A DNA stretch of 64,000 nt, taken from contig UQCM01000002.1 of NCBI GenBank assembly GCA_900539525.1, positions 14,345-78,344 on the forward strand. Direction: 5' to 3'. This stretch comes from an uncultured Blautia sp. (GTDB lineage Bacteria; Bacillota; Clostridia; Lachnospirales; Lachnospiraceae). Shown here in pieces: positions 52,798 to 61,689 of this stretch (position 1 is its first letter; each line of letters begins with the position of its first letter). The translations under genes and the position numbers were made by a program. Under the pieces are notes generated by a model that searched no databases, was not told the DNA's origin, and saw only the letters and a list, made by a program, of their open reading frames with translations.

Positions 52798-53499
52798 TTA
52801 CTTTAAGAGGGTGACAAACTTCTCCACCAGCCTTACACTGTGCGCTACCGCAAGTCTCTCGAATGCCGGATAATCCATGGTTGCACTGTCGTCTGCCTTA
52901 TCTGAAATCGCCCGGATCACCACAAAAGGAACCTCATTTAAGAAGGCTGCCTGGGCGATCGCCGCCCCCTCCATCTCCGTGCAGTATCCGTCGAAATTTT
53001 TCGCAATTTTCTCCTTTGTTCCCTTATCGGATATGAACTGATCACCGCTGACGATGCGTCCCCGGAAGACCTGAATCTCGGGATTAACCTCCTCACAGGC
53101 CTCTTTCGCAAGCTCAGCCAGTTTCTCATCCGCCTCAAAGGAGAACACATCCATCTGCGGAATCTGTCCGGGCGGATATCCGAAGCCTGCCGCATCCATA
53201 TCGTGATGAACCAGATCGGTAGAGATCACCATATCCCCGATGTTGATCTCTGCTTTCAGGGAGCCTGCAATCCCTGTATTTACCACCGCATCCACTCCAA
53301 ACACATCGATCAGGATCTGGGTACATACGGCGGCATTCACCTTTCCTACGCCGCTGCGTACGACTACGACCTCTTTCCCGCAAAGCTCACCTTCGCAGAA
53401 CTTCATACCTGCCTTTCGCACTTCTCTTCGGATATTCATATCTTTTTTCAGGGCTTCCACTTCTACTTCCATCGCCCCGATGATTCCTGTTACGCTCAT
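52798..53499 (-). CDS. mtnN: 5'-methylthioadenosine / S-adenosylhomocysteine nucleosidase
   Basis: A 233-residue nucleosidase (Pfs) that cleaves MTA and SAH to adenine, recycling products of SAM use. It opens 'TGIIGAMEVEVEALKKDM' (catalytic Glu), and has 'VVRSGVGKVNAAVCTQILID', 'NTGIAGSL', 'CTEMEGAAIAQAAFLNEVPFVVIRAISDKAD' (Met-Glu nucleoside-binding pair and catalytic Asp). Length is typical. In function it links to metK at 28-29 kb, but the genes are not adjacent. Confidence 0.96.
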   Translation of the reverse strand: MSVTGIIGAMEVEVEALKKDMNIRREVRKAGMKFCEGELCGKEVVVVRSGVGKVNAAVCTQILIDVFGVDAVVNTGIAGSLKAEINIGDMVISTDLVHHDMDAAGFGYPPGQIPQMDVFSFEADEKLAELAKEACEEVNPEIQVFRGRIVSGDQFISDKGTKEKIAKNFDGYCTEMEGAAIAQAAFLNEVPFVVIRAISDKADDSATMDYPAFERLAVAHSVRLVEKFVTLLK

Positions 53500-53519
53500 A
53501 ATTACCTCCCATCAGATTT

Positions 53520-53610
53520 CTGATAACTGTTCAGAGCAGACAGAAAGCCTCGAAGAGGCAGTTCTGCGAACGACCTCTGAACATCTCTGAACCACTTTGA
53601 ACAGCTACGA
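53520..53610. repeat. GRTAACTGTTCAGAG element
   Basis: It begins GATAACTGTTCAGAGCAGAC and ends ACTTTGAACAGCTACG, inverted ends of the same family as the 63183 element, with an internal GCCTC/GAGGC hairpin. It lies upstream of mtnN. Confidence 0.6.
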
Positions 53611-53693
53611 TACCTGAAAGTATATCAGATTCTTCTGCTTTTGAAAACAAGAAAGGTTTTTATAATGAAAGTCTTTTTATTTTTGTTTCTTTA

Positions 53694-55154
53694 TCACTGT
53701 TTCATCCTCCGAAGCCAGATCATTCCGCCCGCTGCCACGAACAGGACCGGCAGAACCGCCGTCGTAAAGGTACTCCAGAATCCGGCACTGGATGCTGTCA
53801 TTGACAGATACTGCATCTCAAGGCTTTTCGCCGGAATCGAGATACTTGTCTCTCTGTCACACATCCAGCTCAGTATATTGGTCGTAAACTCTGTGTTAGA
53901 TCCGGATACTGCCTGATCGATACTTTCATTAAAGAGACTGCTGCTGGTCAGATATGCGATCTTCGTCTCGCTGCTGTCATAGACTTCCGTAACAGCTACC
54001 GCCAGCGGAAAGGAGCCTTCTTCATCTGTGCTCTCTTTAGACAGCGTGGTCATGTTCGGGACATCCTTCTTGATATAGGCATCCTCTGATGTGTTCAGAA
54101 GATTTTCCACGGAAATGGTGTCTCTGTGATCCGAAAGAACTTCAACCGCCTGGGCAAGCGGCATCAGTACAAAGCCATTCTTTCTGGAAAAACCACTCAC
54201 TGCCTCACTGCTGCCGATCTCCGGCACCAGATACGAAGGATTTCCGGACGCATAGTGGTTGGCATTTCCCTCAAGTACGATTCCCTTTTTCGGCTGCACA
54301 CCGTAGTTTTGCAGAACAGACAGAAAATTCGGCATATCCGTTTCTGTATAGTCGGATACGATAAGTGCCTTTCCTCCTCCCTCCAGATAATCCGTGACCT
54401 TCTCTGCCTCTTCTTTGGAGAAATCCTTTTGCGGAGAAAGAATGAACAGGCAGCCTGCGTCCTCCGGTACGCTCTCACTGGTCAGCAGATTCAGTTCCCT
54501 GATCTCGATATTCTCTTTCTCGATCGCATTTTTCATGGAGTCTGTCAATTCTGATTCCCCGTGACCCTGCACCGTGTACATAATGGGAAGATCATCCGAT
54601 GTCACATAGGCAATGGCGCTCGTCACCTGCCCCTCACCGTCAAATCCTGTGGTCTTGTAAGAATAAGTTGTATAATCCAGAGACTGCTCATACAGATCAC
54701 TGTAACGGACGACCTTATTCTTCCTGTCACTTACCACAATGATACTGTTTTCACTGATCTCCTCATCTGTATACTGGGATACGAAATTGGGGTAAAGCAC
54801 AGGATCCTTTGTCTCTACTTTAATGTGAGAAGACAGATCACTGTAGCGCCCCAGCATCTCCTGAAGCGTATCATCCATGTTATCACCAGAAGCCACCAGA
54901 TATAATGTCACATCTTCTTTCAGATTCTTCACGATTTCCTCTGTCTGCTCACCGATGGTGTAGAGCTTATTGTTGCTCACATCCACCTTTGTATACTTTG
55001 CAGGAAGCTCGCCCACGATCAGGTTAAGCACCGCAAGAATCGCAAGAAACAGCGCCGTCACTGCAATGGAAAGGGAACCGTTTTTCATGCTCCGGATATC
55101 TGTTTTTCGTTTCTGCCTTCCGCCGTTCTTCTTTATAAAGCTTATTTTTTTCAT
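53694..55154 (-). CDS. GldG-like ABC auxiliary protein
   Basis: A 486-residue protein with an N-terminal span (about 29-50), a large extracytoplasmic region and a C-terminal span (about 460-480, TTAVLPVLFVAAGGMIWLRR). The extracytoplasmic part resembles the GldG/ABC_transp_aux domain: 'NNKLYTIGEQTEEIVKNLKEDVTLYLVASG', 'IMYTVQGHGESELT', 'IRELNLLTSESVPEDAGCLFILSPQKDFSKEEAEKVTDYLEGGGKALIVSDY'. In other bacteria it acts with GldF and GldA in a membrane ABC system; the cargo here is unknown. Gliding itself is not expected. AGGAGG precedes the ATG. Confidence 0.85.
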   Translation of the reverse strand: MKKISFIKKNGGRQKRKTDIRSMKNGSLSIAVTALFLAILAVLNLIVGELPAKYTKVDVSNNKLYTIGEQTEEIVKNLKEDVTLYLVASGDNMDDTLQEMLGRYSDLSSHIKVETKDPVLYPNFVSQYTDEEISENSIIVVSDRKNKVVRYSDLYEQSLDYTTYSYKTTGFDGEGQVTSAIAYVTSDDLPIMYTVQGHGESELTDSMKNAIEKENIEIRELNLLTSESVPEDAGCLFILSPQKDFSKEEAEKVTDYLEGGGKALIVSDYTETDMPNFLSVLQNYGVQPKKGIVLEGNANHYASGNPSYLVPEIGSSEAVSGFSRKNGFVLMPLAQAVEVLSDHRDTISVENLLNTSEDAYIKKDVPNMTTLSKESTDEEGSFPLAVAVTEVYDSSETKIAYLTSSSLFNESIDQAVSGSNTEFTTNILSWMCDRETSISIPAKSLEMQYLSMTASSAGFWSTFTTAVLPVLFVAAGGMIWLRRMKQ

Positions 55155-55167
55155 ATTCTTCCACCTC

Positions 55168-56031
55168 CTAGCTCCAGCGTCTCTTCTGAATCGACTGCAC
55201 CGTCAGAAACAAAAAAACAGCGATCACCGACAAATAGTACACAACACCCGTCAGATCCATCATTCCATCGACAAAATTGGAAAAATGTCCGGTGATATTA
55301 AAGACTTCCAGAAATTTCTGAATGGCACCTTCAAAAATACTCTGCTTCATCAGATATGCCGCCAGAAGGGCTCCCTCACCCAGAACACCGGTCACAAGAG
55401 CCGGAATCACACTTTTCATCATACGATAAAACAGCAGGCAGACCGCCAGTACCAGCACAGCAAAAAATGCATAAGAAACATATGCCGTCTCACTGAACAG
55501 GCTCTCGATTCCCTCCATCATATAGCAGACAAAGAGAACCGCAAAGGTCAGCACGGCTGCAATGATCTGGCTCTCTGTCACAGAGGACAGGAACAGTCCG
55601 ACCGCAATATTGGCACACCCCAGCAGGAAAAATCCAAGAAGTGCTGTATAAGCCATGGGCATGGACACGGTACCGAACCTGCTCATGATCAGTGGATAAA
55701 AGCCCATGACAATCACAGGAACCAGGAACACCCCCGCAAGCGCCAGATACTTTCCAAGAACGATCTGACCGATCGAAACCGGCGAAGTAAAAAGCAGCTG
55801 ATCTGTTTTCTGTTTCTTCTCTTCTGCCAGGGAACGCATGGTCAGTACAGGCGTAATGATCAGAAATGCAAAAGTGACAGAAGAAAGTGTATATCCTAAC
55901 ATGGGATATTTCATATTCATGTTGTAAGCGGTAAAATAGATTCCTGTCAGGAGCAGCATAAATGCAATAAAAACATATCCTGTCATAGAGGTGAAGTAGG
56001 AGCGCAGCTCTTTTTTACAGATCGTCCACAT
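55168..56031 (-). CDS. ABC-2 permease (GldF-like)
   Basis: A 287-residue permease with six membrane spans. It opens 'MWTICKKELRSYFTSMTGYVFIAFMLLLTGIYF', the pattern of GldF/NosY-type permeases, and includes 'PVLTMRSLAEEKKQKTDQLLFTSPVSIGQIVLGKYLAL', a coupling region that contacts the ATPase. It follows the ATPase gene with a 17-base overlap and precedes the GldG-like gene, so the three form one operon and one transporter. I use the ATG at 56031, nine bases after AGGAGG. Confidence 0.9.
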   Translation of the reverse strand: MWTICKKELRSYFTSMTGYVFIAFMLLLTGIYFTAYNMNMKYPMLGYTLSSVTFAFLIITPVLTMRSLAEEKKQKTDQLLFTSPVSIGQIVLGKYLALAGVFLVPVIVMGFYPLIMSRFGTVSMPMAYTALLGFFLLGCANIAVGLFLSSVTESQIIAAVLTFAVLFVCYMMEGIESLFSETAYVSYAFFAVLVLAVCLLFYRMMKSVIPALVTGVLGEGALLAAYLMKQSIFEGAIQKFLEVFNITGHFSNFVDGMMDLTGVVYYLSVIAVFLFLTVQSIQKRRWS

Positions 56032-57007
56032 GGTCGGTTTCCTCCTTTTCTTCTTTCTGACCCTTCTGTGATGGATCATCCGATGTCAGTTCCAGGAAGA
56101 TATCCTCCAGCGATACATGGACAGACTGCATACGCAGGATCGGACATTCGTTCTGAGCAAGTGCATAAAAGATAGCCTCCCTGACATCCGTATCCCCTTC
56201 TGTGTGCAGGATCACGTCCACCGCATTCTCTTCTTCCGATTTCTTCACCCTGCATTCACGGATGCCGGGAACCGTATCAAGCACCTGTTTCGTCTTTTCC
56301 GCACTTCCCTTTACCGTCAGCTCCAGCGTATTCTCACCCTCCATAAGCTTCGCAAGATTCTCCGGTGTATCGCTGGCCACCAGTTTCCCATGGGAAATGA
56401 TCAGGATGTAATCGCACACAGCGCTGACCTCTGAAAGAATATGAGAGCTTAAGATTACTGTATGCTTTTTCGAAAGGCTTTTGATCAGATCACGGATCTC
56501 TATGATCTGCTTCGGATCGAGACCTACCGTTGGCTCATCGAGAATGATGATCTCCGGATACCCCAGGATCGCCTGTGCCAGGCCGACTCTCTGCCGGTAT
56601 CCCTTGGACAGATTTTTAATCAGGCGGTTCTGCATATCCGTGATCTTCGTCATTTCCATGACTTCTTCGATCTGCTGTTTCCGGTCCGCCTTTGGTATCT
56701 TCTTCAATTCTGCCGCAAATTTCAGGTATTCTCTGACTGTCATCTCAAAATAGAGAGGCGGCATCTCCGGCAGATAGCCGATACATTTCTTCGCCTCCTC
56801 CGGCTCCTCGAGAATATCGCGCCCATTGATCACCACCGATCCTTCCGTGGATGCCAGGTATCCGGTTATGATATTCATGGTCGTGGATTTCCCGGCACCA
56901 TTCGGCCCCAAAAATCCGTAGATCTGCCCTTCTTCCACCTGAAAGCTCAAATGGTCTACAGCCGTGTGATCGCCATATCGCTTCACCAGATTCTTTACTT
57001 CAATCAA
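56015..57007 (-). CDS. ABC transporter ATPase (GldA-like)
   Basis: A 330-residue ATPase with Walker A 'GPNGAGKST' (34-42), signature 'NLSKGYRQRVGLAQAIL', Walker B 'IIILDEPTVGLDP' and H-loop 'LSSHI', plus a C-terminal regulatory extension (GSAEKTKQVLDTVPGIRECRVKK...). It powers the GldF/GldG-like system. The best ribosome site, AAAGGAG, is eight bases before a TTG at 57007, which I take as the start; an in-frame ATG at 57025 overlaps that site. Upstream are five phased 11-bp boxes, so expression is probably response-regulator controlled. Confidence 0.9.
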   Translation of the reverse strand: MIEVKNLVKRYGDHTAVDHLSFQVEEGQIYGFLGPNGAGKSTTMNIITGYLASTEGSVVINGRDILEEPEEAKKCIGYLPEMPPLYFEMTVREYLKFAAELKKIPKADRKQQIEEVMEMTKITDMQNRLIKNLSKGYRQRVGLAQAILGYPEIIILDEPTVGLDPKQIIEIRDLIKSLSKKHTVILSSHILSEVSAVCDYILIISHGKLVASDTPENLAKLMEGENTLELTVKGSAEKTKQVLDTVPGIRECRVKKSEEENAVDVILHTEGDTDVREAIFYALAQNECPILRMQSVHVSLEDIFLELTSDDPSQKGQKEEKEETDHVDDL

Positions 57008-57040
57008 AACATTTTCTCCTTTCATACCGTAAAACACATA

Positions 57041-57069
57041 ATTGTAATCTGAAAATATCCTATAGAGAA
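57041..57069 (-). promoter_or_regulatory. Activator-dependent promoter of the Gld-like operon
   Basis: TACAAT (57046-57041, minus strand) is a good -10; 17 bases upstream the hexamer TTCTCT (57069-57064) is a poor -35. The first of five 11-bp direct repeats begins immediately upstream of it. Confidence 0.55.
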
Positions 57070-57124
57070 ATTGTGATCATTATGAGATAAGTTTGTGAGA
57101 AAACTGTGATGAGATTGTGAGGAG
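57070..57124 (-). promoter_or_regulatory. Five tandem 11-bp boxes, candidate OmpR/PhoB-family binding array
   Basis: Units at 57070, 57081, 57092, 57103 and 57114 fit a consensus ATTGTGAGNAG (TCACAAT on the minus strand), with cores at exact 11-base steps, so all face one side of the helix. PhoB-type regulators bind 11-bp-spaced direct repeats abutting a weak -35, which is the arrangement here for the minus-strand ABC operon. The second unit (TATGAGATAAG) is the most divergent. Confidence 0.65.
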
Positions 57125-57259
57125 TTACTGAATGGGAGTGTCTCACATTTTTCTTGCAATTTTTCTTTATACTGGAGCATAATAGAAACAGAAACAACTC
57201 AAAAGATTTGACCCGAAAAAGAAGTGATCCAAAAACAGAACAGACGAGGAGGTTTTGAG

Positions 57260-58468
57260 ATGTCAGAAGTATCGGATATTATTGAAAAAATTAAAGCAGA
57301 AGCTTCACAGCTCCAGGATGAGATCACCGCGATCCGCAGAAAGATCCACCATTTTCCGGAGGTTGGAAAATCCCTTCCGAAAACAAAGGAGTTTGTCATG
57401 GACAAGCTTCGGGAATACGGGTATGAGCCGAAAGAGATCTGTGAGAGCGGGATCGTAGCGGAGATTACCGGAAAACAGAGTGGAAAAACCCTGCTGCTGC
57501 GGGCCGACATGGATGCACTTCCGGTGGAAGAAAAGACGGACTGTGATTTCCGCTCGGAAAACGGCCGGATGCACGCCTGCGGCCACGATATGCACACGGC
57601 CATGCTGCTGGGCGCGGCAAAGCTGCTGCAGCAGAACCGGGAACTGCTGAACGGAACCGTAAAGCTGGTATTCCAGCCGGATGAAGAAGGCTTTACCGGA
57701 GCGAAATCGATGATCCGGGCAGGCGTCCTCGAGAACCCGAAAGTAGATGCCGGCATCGCCCTTCATGTAAATTCCGGTACACCCTCCGGTATGATCCTGT
57801 GCGGGAAGGGAACCTGTATGGCAGGCTGTACTCTTTTCCGTATCAAAGTAACAGGAAAGGGCTGCCACGGAGCCATGCCTGAGACAGGTGTGGATCCCAT
57901 CAATATCGGAGCACACATTTATCTTTCCCTTCAGGAGATCATCGCACGGGAAATCGCCGCAGTAGAGCCGGTGGTAGTGACCATCGGAAAATTCCAGAGC
58001 GGAGATGTGCCGAATGTGATCCCCCAGGAGACCGTACTGGAGGGAACGATCCGCTACATGAAGAAAGAAGTGGGTGAATCTGTTCTTGAGCGGATCCGTG
58101 AGATTTCCACACAGACTGCCAGAACCTTCCGGGGTACGGCGGAGGTGACAGAGATCGCATCCGCGCCGCCGCTGATCAACGACCGGGAAATGACGGATCA
58201 GGTGATCGGATATGTGAAGCAGATCGTGGATGAACGACAGCTCTACGTCTACGAATCCTCCGGCATGGGCTCCGAGGACTTTTCCTCCTACACCTACCAG
58301 ATTCCCTGCACCTACATGCTGCTGGGCGCAGGCACCAGCCAGGAGAACCCCCGCTATGGAAAGCCTATGCATAATGAAAAAGTAGTATTTAATGAAGAGG
58401 TACTTTCACAGGGAGCCTCACTGCATACGTGCTGTGCGATTCTGTGGCTGCGTGAAACGTCAGACTAA
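57260..58468 (+). CDS. M20-family amidohydrolase (aminoacylase / IAA-amino-acid hydrolase type)
   Basis: A 402-residue M20D-type peptidase. Metal ligands are in 'CGHDMHTAML' (C107, H109, with H112) and 'QPDEEGFTGA' (E142/E143); the lid/dimerisation domain follows (GCTLFRIKVTGKGCHGAMPETGVDPI), and 'SSGMGSEDFSSYTYQIPCTYMLLGAG' gives the last ligand region. Members hydrolyse N-acyl amino acids or similar amides in the cytoplasm. It is divergent from the Gld-like operon. The ATG at 57260 follows GAGGAGG. Confidence 0.92.
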   Translation: MSEVSDIIEKIKAEASQLQDEITAIRRKIHHFPEVGKSLPKTKEFVMDKLREYGYEPKEICESGIVAEITGKQSGKTLLLRADMDALPVEEKTDCDFRSENGRMHACGHDMHTAMLLGAAKLLQQNRELLNGTVKLVFQPDEEGFTGAKSMIRAGVLENPKVDAGIALHVNSGTPSGMILCGKGTCMAGCTLFRIKVTGKGCHGAMPETGVDPINIGAHIYLSLQEIIAREIAAVEPVVVTIGKFQSGDVPNVIPQETVLEGTIRYMKKEVGESVLERIREISTQTARTFRGTAEVTEIASAPPLINDREMTDQVIGYVKQIVDERQLYVYESSGMGSEDFSSYTYQIPCTYMLLGAGTSQENPRYGKPMHNEKVVFNEEVLSQGASLHTCCAILWLRETSD

Positions 58469-58501
58469 GATAAGATTCAAGTACTGTCAGCTCTGCTGAC
58501 C

Positions 58502-58545
58502 TCTTCCAGACACTTGAGTTCGCATTCCTCCGGAAAGTTTTATTA
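58502..58545. repeat. Dispersed ~43-bp repeat, copy 2
   Basis: It begins TCTTCCAGACACTTGAGTT and ends near GGAAAGTTTTATT, matching the copy at 37612. It lies between the amidohydrolase and recQ stops. Confidence 0.55.
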
Positions 58546-60360
58546 TTTACGAAGCACCTCCAGAAATCTCTCCCCGTATTTTGCGTACTTCATCTCACCC
58601 ACACCGGATACCCGAAGCATTTCCGTGCGGTCCTGAGGCTTCAGGATGCACATCTGCACCAGCGTCTTATCAGAAAAGACAATGTAGGGAGGTACCTTCT
58701 CCTGTCTGGCGATCTCCAGCCGCAGGGCACGCAGTTTCTCAAACAGTCCCCTGTCAATGTCCTGCTGTCCTGCACTGACGGAGATCTTTTTCTCTTTCGT
58801 ACCGGCTGCCGGTTTCGGCCGCTCTCTGGCAGTCTTCATGAAGACAGGCCTGCCATTTAAGATTTCATCCGAGGTATCTGTGAGCTGTATGGTGCGGTAT
58901 TCCCCGGCAATCGTAAGATATCCCTGCATCACCAGATGGTTCATGATCTGTCTGAGCTGATGCAGTGGAACTTCTGAACAGCTACCGTAGTAAGGATTCT
59001 CCGCCAGACCGCCGCGCAGGATCTTTGCGTTCCTGCTGCCATGTACCGCATCGGCAATGGCAACCAGACCGAAAGCCCAGGAGCTCTCCTTCACGCATCC
59101 GATCAGCCTCGCAGCAATCTCTGTCACATCCTTTTCCTCAAACTGCGTCAGACAGTTGGAGCAGTTTCCACAATATCCGGAGCCGTATTCTCCAAAATAG
59201 TGCAGGATGTACTCTCGCAGACACTCATTCGTAAAGCAGTAAAAGGTCATGCGCTTCAGGCGCTCCTGCTCCCGCTCCCGGATCATGGCTGCCGTCTCAT
59301 CATCCGCCCCCTCCGGCGGCTCCATTTTGTCAATAAAAAACTGATTCGTCACCACATCCTGCCCGGAATACAGCAGCACACATTCTGACGGCAGGCCGTC
59401 ACGTCCCGCCCTTCCGGCCTCCTGATAATAGCTCTCAATATTTTTCGGCATATTGTAATGAATCACATAGCGCACGTTCGATTTATCAATCCCCATGCCA
59501 AAGGCATTGGTCGCTACCATGATCTGCTTCCTGTCATAGAGAAAATCATCCTGATTATGACGGCGTTCCTCATCACTGAGGCCTGCATGATATCTCGTCG
59601 CAGAGTAGCCGCTCTTTACCAGATGGTCACAGACCTCCTCCACCGTTTTCCTTGTCAGACAATAGATAATCCCGCACTCCTCCCGATGGGTTTCAATAAT
59701 CTCTCTGGCCGCCTGCCATTTATTTCCCGGCTGCTGCACCAGAAACTTCAGGTTCTTCCGGTCAAAGCCTGTGGTGAGCTGTACCGGATCCTGCAGACCT
59801 AAAAGAGCCAGAATATCCTCCTTAACCTCCCTTGTCGCCGTAGCGGTAAATGCGCTGAGGATGGGGCGCTTTTCCAGAAGATTGACAAAATCCGGAATCT
59901 TCAGATAGCTGGGTCTGAAATCCTGCCCCCACTGGGAGATACAGTGCGCCTCGTCCACACTAATCATGGAAATCTCTATCTGTTTTGCCGCATTAATAAA
60001 CGCCTCCGTCAGCAAGCGCTCCGGCGCCACATAGATGATCTTGTATTGTCCGTTCACCATATATTTCATGGCTGTCCGGTATTGTCCTGGAGTGAGGGAG
60101 CTGTTCAGATAGGCGGCGTGGATGCCGGCCTGATTGAGAGTAGAGACCTGATCTTTCATAAGAGAAATCAAAGGAGAGATAACAAGCGTGATTCCCGGAA
60201 GCAGTAGTGCCGGAATCTGATAACACAGGGATTTTCCGGCTCCGGTGGGCATAATGCCCATCACATCCCTTCCGGAAAGAATCCCGTCTACGAGCGTCTC
60301 CTGTCCTTCCCGGAAGGTGTCGTATCCAAAGTATTTTTTTAATGCTTCATGTTTTGTCAT
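58543..60360 (-). CDS. recQ: ATP-dependent DNA helicase RecQ
   Basis: A 605-residue helicase with motif I 'MPTGAGKSLCY' (37-47), DEAH 'SVDEAHCISQWGQDFR' (134-149), motif VI 'QEAGRAGRDG', a RecQ zinc site (CFTNECLREYILHYFGEYGSGYCGNCSNC, four Cys), the winged-helix RQC region and a C-terminal HRDC domain (DRGLFEKLRALRLEIARQEKVPPYIVFSDKTLVQMC). It unwinds recombination intermediates 3'-5'. Start ATG follows AAAGGA. Complete family length. Confidence 0.97.
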   Translation of the reverse strand: MTKHEALKKYFGYDTFREGQETLVDGILSGRDVMGIMPTGAGKSLCYQIPALLLPGITLVISPLISLMKDQVSTLNQAGIHAAYLNSSLTPGQYRTAMKYMVNGQYKIIYVAPERLLTEAFINAAKQIEISMISVDEAHCISQWGQDFRPSYLKIPDFVNLLEKRPILSAFTATATREVKEDILALLGLQDPVQLTTGFDRKNLKFLVQQPGNKWQAAREIIETHREECGIIYCLTRKTVEEVCDHLVKSGYSATRYHAGLSDEERRHNQDDFLYDRKQIMVATNAFGMGIDKSNVRYVIHYNMPKNIESYYQEAGRAGRDGLPSECVLLYSGQDVVTNQFFIDKMEPPEGADDETAAMIREREQERLKRMTFYCFTNECLREYILHYFGEYGSGYCGNCSNCLTQFEEKDVTEIAARLIGCVKESSWAFGLVAIADAVHGSRNAKILRGGLAENPYYGSCSEVPLHQLRQIMNHLVMQGYLTIAGEYRTIQLTDTSDEILNGRPVFMKTARERPKPAAGTKEKKISVSAGQQDIDRGLFEKLRALRLEIARQEKVPPYIVFSDKTLVQMCILKPQDRTEMLRVSGVGEMKYAKYGERFLEVLRK

Positions 60361-60420
60361 GTAAATCCTGTTCCTTTACATATCTGTACTATTTTCTGCG
60401 TTATATTAAATGGCTGCTTG

Positions 60421-60500
60421 CTCATGTTTTGCGGGACCCATAGACATAAAAATACATGCAAGCATGTATTTTTATGTCCATTTGTCCCTTGGCTCATATT
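60421..60500. repeat. Palindromic dispersed element, copy B
   Basis: The reverse complement matches 35681-35757 almost base for base, including GGGAC/GTCCC and the ACATAAAAATACATGC arm pair; here the inner palindrome is complete. It lies upstream of recQ on one side and of the threonine aldolase promoter on the other. Confidence 0.85.
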
Positions 60501-60504
60501 ATAC

Positions 60505-60532
60505 TTGAAAATTTCTATTGTGTAAATATAAG
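60505..60532 (+). promoter_or_regulatory. Promoter of the threonine aldolase gene
   Basis: TTGAAA (60505-60510) and TATAAG (60527-60532) are 16 bases apart, about 65 bases upstream of the ATG and directly beside the palindromic element. Confidence 0.55.
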
Positions 60533-60597
60533 GCTGCCAGGGTGAGAAGTAATATGATATGATAGACAGCAAGAACGAAAGATACAGGAGGTAACCT

Positions 60598-61638
60598 ATG
60601 ATTTCTTTTGAGAGTGATTATATTGCAGGAGCACATACTTTCATTCTGAAGCGCCTTACAGAAACGAACCTGGAAACGCTTTCCGGGTATGGAACCGATC
60701 CTTATTGTGAAAGTGCCAGAGAAAAGATCAGGAAAGCCTGCGAGTGCCCGGCGGCAGAGGTGGAGTTTCTGACTGGCGGAACACAGACAAACTCAATCAT
60801 CATTTCAACCCTGCTGCATGACTGCGAAGGTGTCATTGCCGCCGAAACAGGCCATATCAGCACTCATGAGGCAGGAGCCATTGAATATACCGGCCATAAA
60901 GTACTAAAGCTTCCGCAGGAAAACGGAAAGATCTGCCCGGATACGCTGCGGACATATCTCCGTGATTTTTATGCCGACGGCAACCATGACCATATGGTAT
61001 TTCCCGGAATGGTTTATCTGTCACATCCCACAGAATACGGCACTCTGTATACCAAAAAAGAGCTGACGGACATCGCTGATATCTGCCATTCCTTCCATAT
61101 TCCGCTTTACATGGATGGCGCACGCCTCGGCTATGGACTGATGAGCCTGGAAAGCGATCTGACATTGCCTGATATCGCAAAACTGTGTGATGTATTTTAT
61201 ATTGGAGGCACCAAGGTGGGAGCCTTATGCGGAGAAGCCGTTGTGTTTACAAAACAGAATATGCCGCCTCATTTCATGACATCCGTAAAAAAGCGGGGTG
61301 CACTGCTGGCAAAAGGAAGGCTTCTGGGCATTCAGTTTGATGCGCTTTTTACGGATGATCTGTATTTTCAGATTTCCCGGCATGCTATCCTCATGGCGGA
61401 AAAATTAAAGGATATCTTCCATAAAAACGGACTGCGTTTCTATCTGGAATCTCCTACAAACCAGCAATTCATCCTTCTGGAAAACCATCAGATGGAAAAA
61501 CTAAAGGAAGAGATTGGCTTTAGTTTCTGGGAAAAAGCAGATGATCGTCATACAGTCGTTCGATTTGCGACCAGCTGGTCAACCACAGAAGAGGATTTAA
61601 AGACATTAGAAAATGTGATCCGGGAGATTTCGAAATGA
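60598..61638 (+). CDS. Low-specificity L-threonine aldolase-like PLP enzyme
   Basis: A 346-residue fold-type I PLP enzyme of the beta-eliminating lyase/threonine aldolase family. Landmarks are 'VEFLTGGTQTNSIIISTLL', 'GHISTHEAGAIEYTGHKVLKL', 'LYMDGARLGYGLMS' (PLP-binding Asp) and 'DVFYIGGTKVGALCGEAVVF' (Schiff-base lysine). It would split threonine or allo-threonine into glycine and acetaldehyde. A strong CAGGAGG site precedes the ATG. It has no obvious operon partner. Confidence 0.93.
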   Translation: MISFESDYIAGAHTFILKRLTETNLETLSGYGTDPYCESAREKIRKACECPAAEVEFLTGGTQTNSIIISTLLHDCEGVIAAETGHISTHEAGAIEYTGHKVLKLPQENGKICPDTLRTYLRDFYADGNHDHMVFPGMVYLSHPTEYGTLYTKKELTDIADICHSFHIPLYMDGARLGYGLMSLESDLTLPDIAKLCDVFYIGGTKVGALCGEAVVFTKQNMPPHFMTSVKKRGALLAKGRLLGIQFDALFTDDLYFQISRHAILMAEKLKDIFHKNGLRFYLESPTNQQFILLENHQMEKLKEEIGFSFWEKADDRHTVVRFATSWSTTEEDLKTLENVIREISK

Positions 61639-61689
61639 ACTTTCCGGCAAAGCGGACATTCACAGTCCGCTTTGCCGCTTACACCTTTC

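Noticed and set aside
25136..57124. Direct link between the two-component pair and the phased boxes at 57 kb
   Set aside because: They are 30 kb apart and no matching boxes were seen near the two-component genes, so it is kept only as a question.
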